NCBI GenBank assembly: GCA_003567135.1
Contig: PXAI01000179.1
Location: 1-16,438, forward strand
DNA from: Balneolia bacterium
GTDB taxonomy: Bacteria; Bacteroidota; Rhodothermia; Balneolales; Cyclonatronaceae
Length of the DNA: 16,438 nt
Direction: 5' to 3'
Positions 14,586 through 16,438 of this stretch are shown piece after piece. Every line of letters starts with the position of its first letter. The stretch's first letter is position 1. The position numbers were made by a program, and so were the translations under genes. The notes under the pieces are model-generated. The model saw only the letters and a list, made by a program, of their open reading frames with translations. It was not told the origin of the DNA and did no database searches.

Positions 14586-15539
14586 ATGATCGAAGACATG
14601 TATTTTTATGATTCCCATGCTCATGAAGAAGGTCTTCTCAGTTCAGTAGCCGGATTCGAGAATTGTCCCAGGGACATTCCAATTGCCGATTTTCGTCATC
14701 ACGGTATTGATTTGACCGTGCTCTGTGCCGTCGGAGATCCGCGTTCATTTGGCCTTGAGGAGAATTCGCTTTCGTTTGTCGAAATGCATATTGAGAGAAT
14801 CAAGCAGTTTGCGACTGCAGGGGATGCCGTCCTCGTTACAAGCTTTCGAGAGTTAGAAGATGCCCGCGAAAACGAGAGGACCGCCTATTTTCTTGGTATC
14901 GAAGGCTGCGATTTTGTTGGTGCAGATTTGGGTATGTTGGATCATCTATATAACCTTGGTGTCAGGTTTCTAGGACCGGTACACTTCTCCGAAAACCAGT
15001 TTGGATCAATAGGTATGGGTTTGAGCGGAGAGGTGCCTGCGGACAATGGGCTGACAGCTCTTGGAAAAGAGTTTGTAACAACAGCACAAGACCATGGAAT
15101 GATTATCGACTTGTCTCATGCGTCCGATGGAATGATCGTCGATACGTGTAAGATCACTAGAATACCATCGTTCTGTTCCCACTCCGGATTGAGGAGCTAT
15201 TTTCATTCCCCTCGTTTTATCGGCCAGGAGGCTGCGCAAGCGCTCAAAGACACCGGTGGCCTGCTTGGATTGTGGAATTGCAGATTCGGATCTATTGGTC
15301 CGGAAACAATCGATGATTCCGCAGAAATGATACTGGCAGCAGCAGATGAGTTCGGGTCGGATCGGATAGCTATAGGATCTGACACGAACGCGGCACCTGG
15401 GTACCCAGCGGGATACGGTGGTATCGTAGACATGAAGAATCTGGTTCACGTTCTGAAACAGAAAGGCTATCCCACTCGCGAGTTGGCAGGATTCCTAGGC
15501 GGTAACCTCCTAGAGTTCCTGAAACGCGCTGGAATCTGA
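14586..15539 (+). CDS. M19-family metallohydrolase (renal dipeptidase/membrane dipeptidase-like)
   Basis: A 317-residue TIM-barrel metalloenzyme without signal peptide. Ligands aligned with human renal dipeptidase are visible: H11 in DSHAH, E106 in GIEGCD, H178 in DLSHAS, H199 in CSHSG and D266 in IGSDTN. The second residue of the usual H-x-D is His13 in place of Asp, so the first metal site is changed. The tail GGNLLEFLKRAGI is a family hallmark. M19 enzymes cleave dipeptides with little specificity, but relatives act on other amides and lactones, and the locus suggests an amide or ester within the imported compound. The start at 14586 has GGAAGGGAG close upstream; an earlier in-frame ATG at 14529 lacks one. 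Last gene of the plus-strand run; no clear terminator follows in the 77 bp before the converging marR stop. Confidence 0.85.
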   Translation: MIEDMYFYDSHAHEEGLLSSVAGFENCPRDIPIADFRHHGIDLTVLCAVGDPRSFGLEENSLSFVEMHIERIKQFATAGDAVLVTSFRELEDARENERTAYFLGIEGCDFVGADLGMLDHLYNLGVRFLGPVHFSENQFGSIGMGLSGEVPADNGLTALGKEFVTTAQDHGMIIDLSHASDGMIVDTCKITRIPSFCSHSGLRSYFHSPRFIGQEAAQALKDTGGLLGLWNCRFGSIGPETIDDSAEMILAAADEFGSDRIAIGSDTNAAPGYPAGYGGIVDMKNLVHVLKQKGYPTRELAGFLGGNLLEFLKRAGI

Positions 15540-15616
15540 TGATCCCTTCTATGAGTTTCTTAAAAACTGTGTGGTATACGAGAGGCCATCTGTGCCGTGA
15601 GTGATCGAATACTGTA

Positions 15617-16174
15617 TCAGTCGGAACTGCCGTTTTCCAAGACTCGTTGTCCCTGTAGTACCAGCTTTTCATATGCCTTTTGATATGGCGCAGCATTCAT
15701 TTCATTTTTGTCGGTTATAGCTTCACGGAGTGTAAAGAGAAACTCGTAAACGTGTTGGAAATCGAATGACGAGGAAGAGTCAATCACTGCGATTCTGCGT
15801 AATGACTCGTGTTGTATTGATCGAGCGATTCGGAGGCCTTTTTCGGTTATTTTTAGATGTATCACCCTTCTATCTGAAGTGCTTCGAAAACGTTCAATAA
15901 GACCTTTTCGGTGCAGTTTATCGATTAAGGCGCTAATTGAGTGTCGTTCTAACCCCAAGATGTATGAGAGTTCGGTGGCAATTACATCGTTTCCCGAAGA
16001 GTTGGCGTAGCTCAGCATCAGCAAAATAATGTACTGGGAATGGTTGATTCTATGGGGACGCAGAAGATCGGAAATCGACTTCTTAACTAAGTTTAGACAT
16101 TGTTCAGCAAGAAAATGGAATTTCTGCACCTGAAGGTACGATTCGATTACTTCGTCGTCTAATGGTTTGCTCAT
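15617..16174 (-). CDS. MarR-family transcriptional regulator
   Basis: A 185-residue winged-helix protein. Residues about 45-115 form the domain: NHSQYIILLMLS, ELSYILGLERHSISALIDKLHRKGLIERF (recognition helix about 73-90) and the wing STSDRRVIHLKITEKG with the conserved DRR at 101-103. Helices at both ends would form the dimer interface. The ATG at 16174 with GGAG 6 bases upstream is preferred over starts at 16201 or 16261, which lie across or before the operator. MarR proteins usually repress and are released by small, often phenolic, ligands. It is likely autoregulated through the 18-bp palindrome at 16203-16220 and probably controls the glycosidase operon, which has a related site. It converges with the M19 gene, 77 bp between stops. 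Confidence 0.9.
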   Translation of the reverse strand: MSKPLDDEVIESYLQVQKFHFLAEQCLNLVKKSISDLLRPHRINHSQYIILLMLSYANSSGNDVIATELSYILGLERHSISALIDKLHRKGLIERFRSTSDRRVIHLKITEKGLRIARSIQHESLRRIAVIDSSSSFDFQHVYEFLFTLREAITDKNEMNAAPYQKAYEKLVLQGQRVLENGSSD

Positions 16175-16202
16175 GAAGACTCCAGATGGTAACGGGTGCA
16201 TT

Positions 16203-16220
16203 TTGTTCGTTAACGAACAA
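16203..16220. promoter_or_regulatory. Perfect 18-bp palindrome, probable MarR operator
   Basis: TTGTTCGTTAACGAACAA is self-complementary over all 18 bases and ends 29 bases before the regulator's ATG. Size and place are those of a MarR dimer site for autorepression. It defines the motif against which the sites at 5196-5213 and 5437-5457 were compared. Confidence 0.8.
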
Positions 16221-16226
16221 TAAGTA

Positions 16227-16255
16227 AAACTAACCGTAGCACCGAAGGATACCAA
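16227..16255 (-). promoter_or_regulatory. Weak candidate promoter of the MarR gene
   Basis: On the minus strand, TTGGTA (16255-16250) and TAGTTT (16232-16227) are 17 bp apart, with 4 and 3 matches to consensus. Transcription would start just before the palindrome, fitting autorepression, but the boxes are poor and other choices exist. Confidence 0.3.
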
Positions 16256-16276
16256 GGTCAAGTGATCACTGTAATC

Positions 16277-16320
16277 TTGTCAAGACTCAATTAAAATGTT
16301 GTCAAGACTCAATTAAAATG
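16277..16320 (+). repeat. Perfect tandem repeat, two copies of 22 bp
   Basis: The unit begins TTGTCAAGACTCAATT and ends AAAATG; copies are 16277-16298 and 16299-16320 with no mismatch. On the minus strand each copy holds TTGAGTCTTGACA, giving two TTGACA boxes 22 bp apart, but neither has a good -10 at 16-18 bp. The plus strand of each copy has TAAAAT without a matching -35. It lies upstream of the MarR gene and may be a regulator site or a recent duplication. Confidence 0.8.
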
Positions 16321-16353
16321 TCACCCCCAAGCGGGGAATATAGCTTGACAGAA

Positions 16354-16425
16354 CACACCTTCTGCTGGGGTACAGCATTCCCTTGGATCGCCTGCGCCTG
16401 TGAGCGCAGCCGGGTGTGCTTTTTT
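16354..16425 (+). terminator. Candidate structured RNA ending in an intrinsic terminator
   Basis: CACACC (16354-16359) can pair with GGTGTG (16413-16418), enclosing two hairpins: TGCTG/CAGCA (16363-16367 and 16373-16377) and CTGCGC/GCGCAG (16392-16397 and 16404-16409). Six Ts (16420-16425) follow one base later. The three-way-junction form with a T-run suits a small RNA or a leader ending in a terminator. It is not clear which transcript it ends; the nearest upstream genes on this strand stop at 15539. A small CCCC-AAGC-GGGG hairpin lies just upstream (16325-16336). Confidence 0.4.
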
Positions 16426-16438
16426 CGATCGGCCGCGG

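Noticed and set aside
15554..15568. AGTTT/AAACT hairpin after the M19 gene as terminator
   Set aside because: The stem is AT-only and no T-run follows, so it would not terminate transcription well.
16345..16350. TTGACA as promoter of the right-end RNA
   Set aside because: No acceptable -10 box stands 16-18 bp downstream, and a start there would fall inside the proposed RNA structure.
1..16438. tRNA, rRNA, CRISPR array, insertion sequence or attachment site
   Set aside because: No regularly spaced repeats, transposase-like ORF, cloverleaf or rRNA-like block was seen on either strand.

Overview
The window reads as a stretch of a roughly 50 % GC bacterial chromosome with no sign of mobile DNA: no transposase, integrase, tRNA, rRNA or CRISPR array was seen. 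Almost all of it is one sugar or glycoside utilisation locus. The gene mix (family 78 glycosidase, GHL6-type glycosidase, AP-endonuclease-2-type isomerase, PMI-like cupin, HAAT transporter) is the sort found in free-living carbohydrate-degrading bacteria such as spirochaetes. That lineage is a guess from gene style only.

Layout. At the left edge (3-572, +) lies the 3' part of an HtrA/trypsin-like serine protease, apparently unrelated to the rest. A three-gene operon on the minus strand (5161 down to 701) encodes a GHL6/GH42-like glycosidase, a mannose-6-phosphate-isomerase-like cupin protein and a TIM-barrel sugar isomerase/epimerase. Diverging from it across a 310-bp regulatory region is a nine-gene run on the plus strand (5472-15539): an alpha/beta hydrolase, a complete branched-chain-amino-acid-type (HAAT) ABC transporter (two permeases, two ATPases, periplasmic binding protein), an intracellular GH78 alpha-L-rhamnosidase, a DMT/EamA transporter and an M19 (renal dipeptidase-like) metallohydrolase. 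A MarR-family regulator gene (16174 down to 15617) converges on this run and closes the locus. The last 180 bp hold a 22-bp tandem repeat and a possible structured RNA with a terminator.

How the parts may work together. The MarR gene has a perfect 18-bp palindrome, TTGTTCGTTAACGAACAA, just upstream of its start. A 13/18 match to it overlaps the predicted -10/+1 of the glycosidase operon, and two degenerate half-sites (GAACAA) lie just downstream of the predicted promoter of the transporter operon. This suggests that one MarR protein controls both arms. A working model, which is inference, is that the HAAT transporter imports a small rhamnosylated compound (for example a phenolic or other aglycone glycoside), the cytoplasmic GH78 enzyme removes L-rhamnose, the alpha/beta hydrolase and M19 enzyme act on ester, lactone or amide bonds of the aglycone, the EamA protein exports a product, and the minus-strand enzymes handle a second sugar. 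The aglycone would be the MarR ligand. The use of an amino-acid/aromatic-acid type transporter instead of a sugar-type ABC or MFS importer beside a cytoplasmic rhamnosidase is the most unusual aspect.

The 207-bp gap between the binding-protein gene and the rhamnosidase gene is rich in RNA-type structure: two hairpins, a 9-bp direct repeat, and a tandem duplication of the ribosome binding site.
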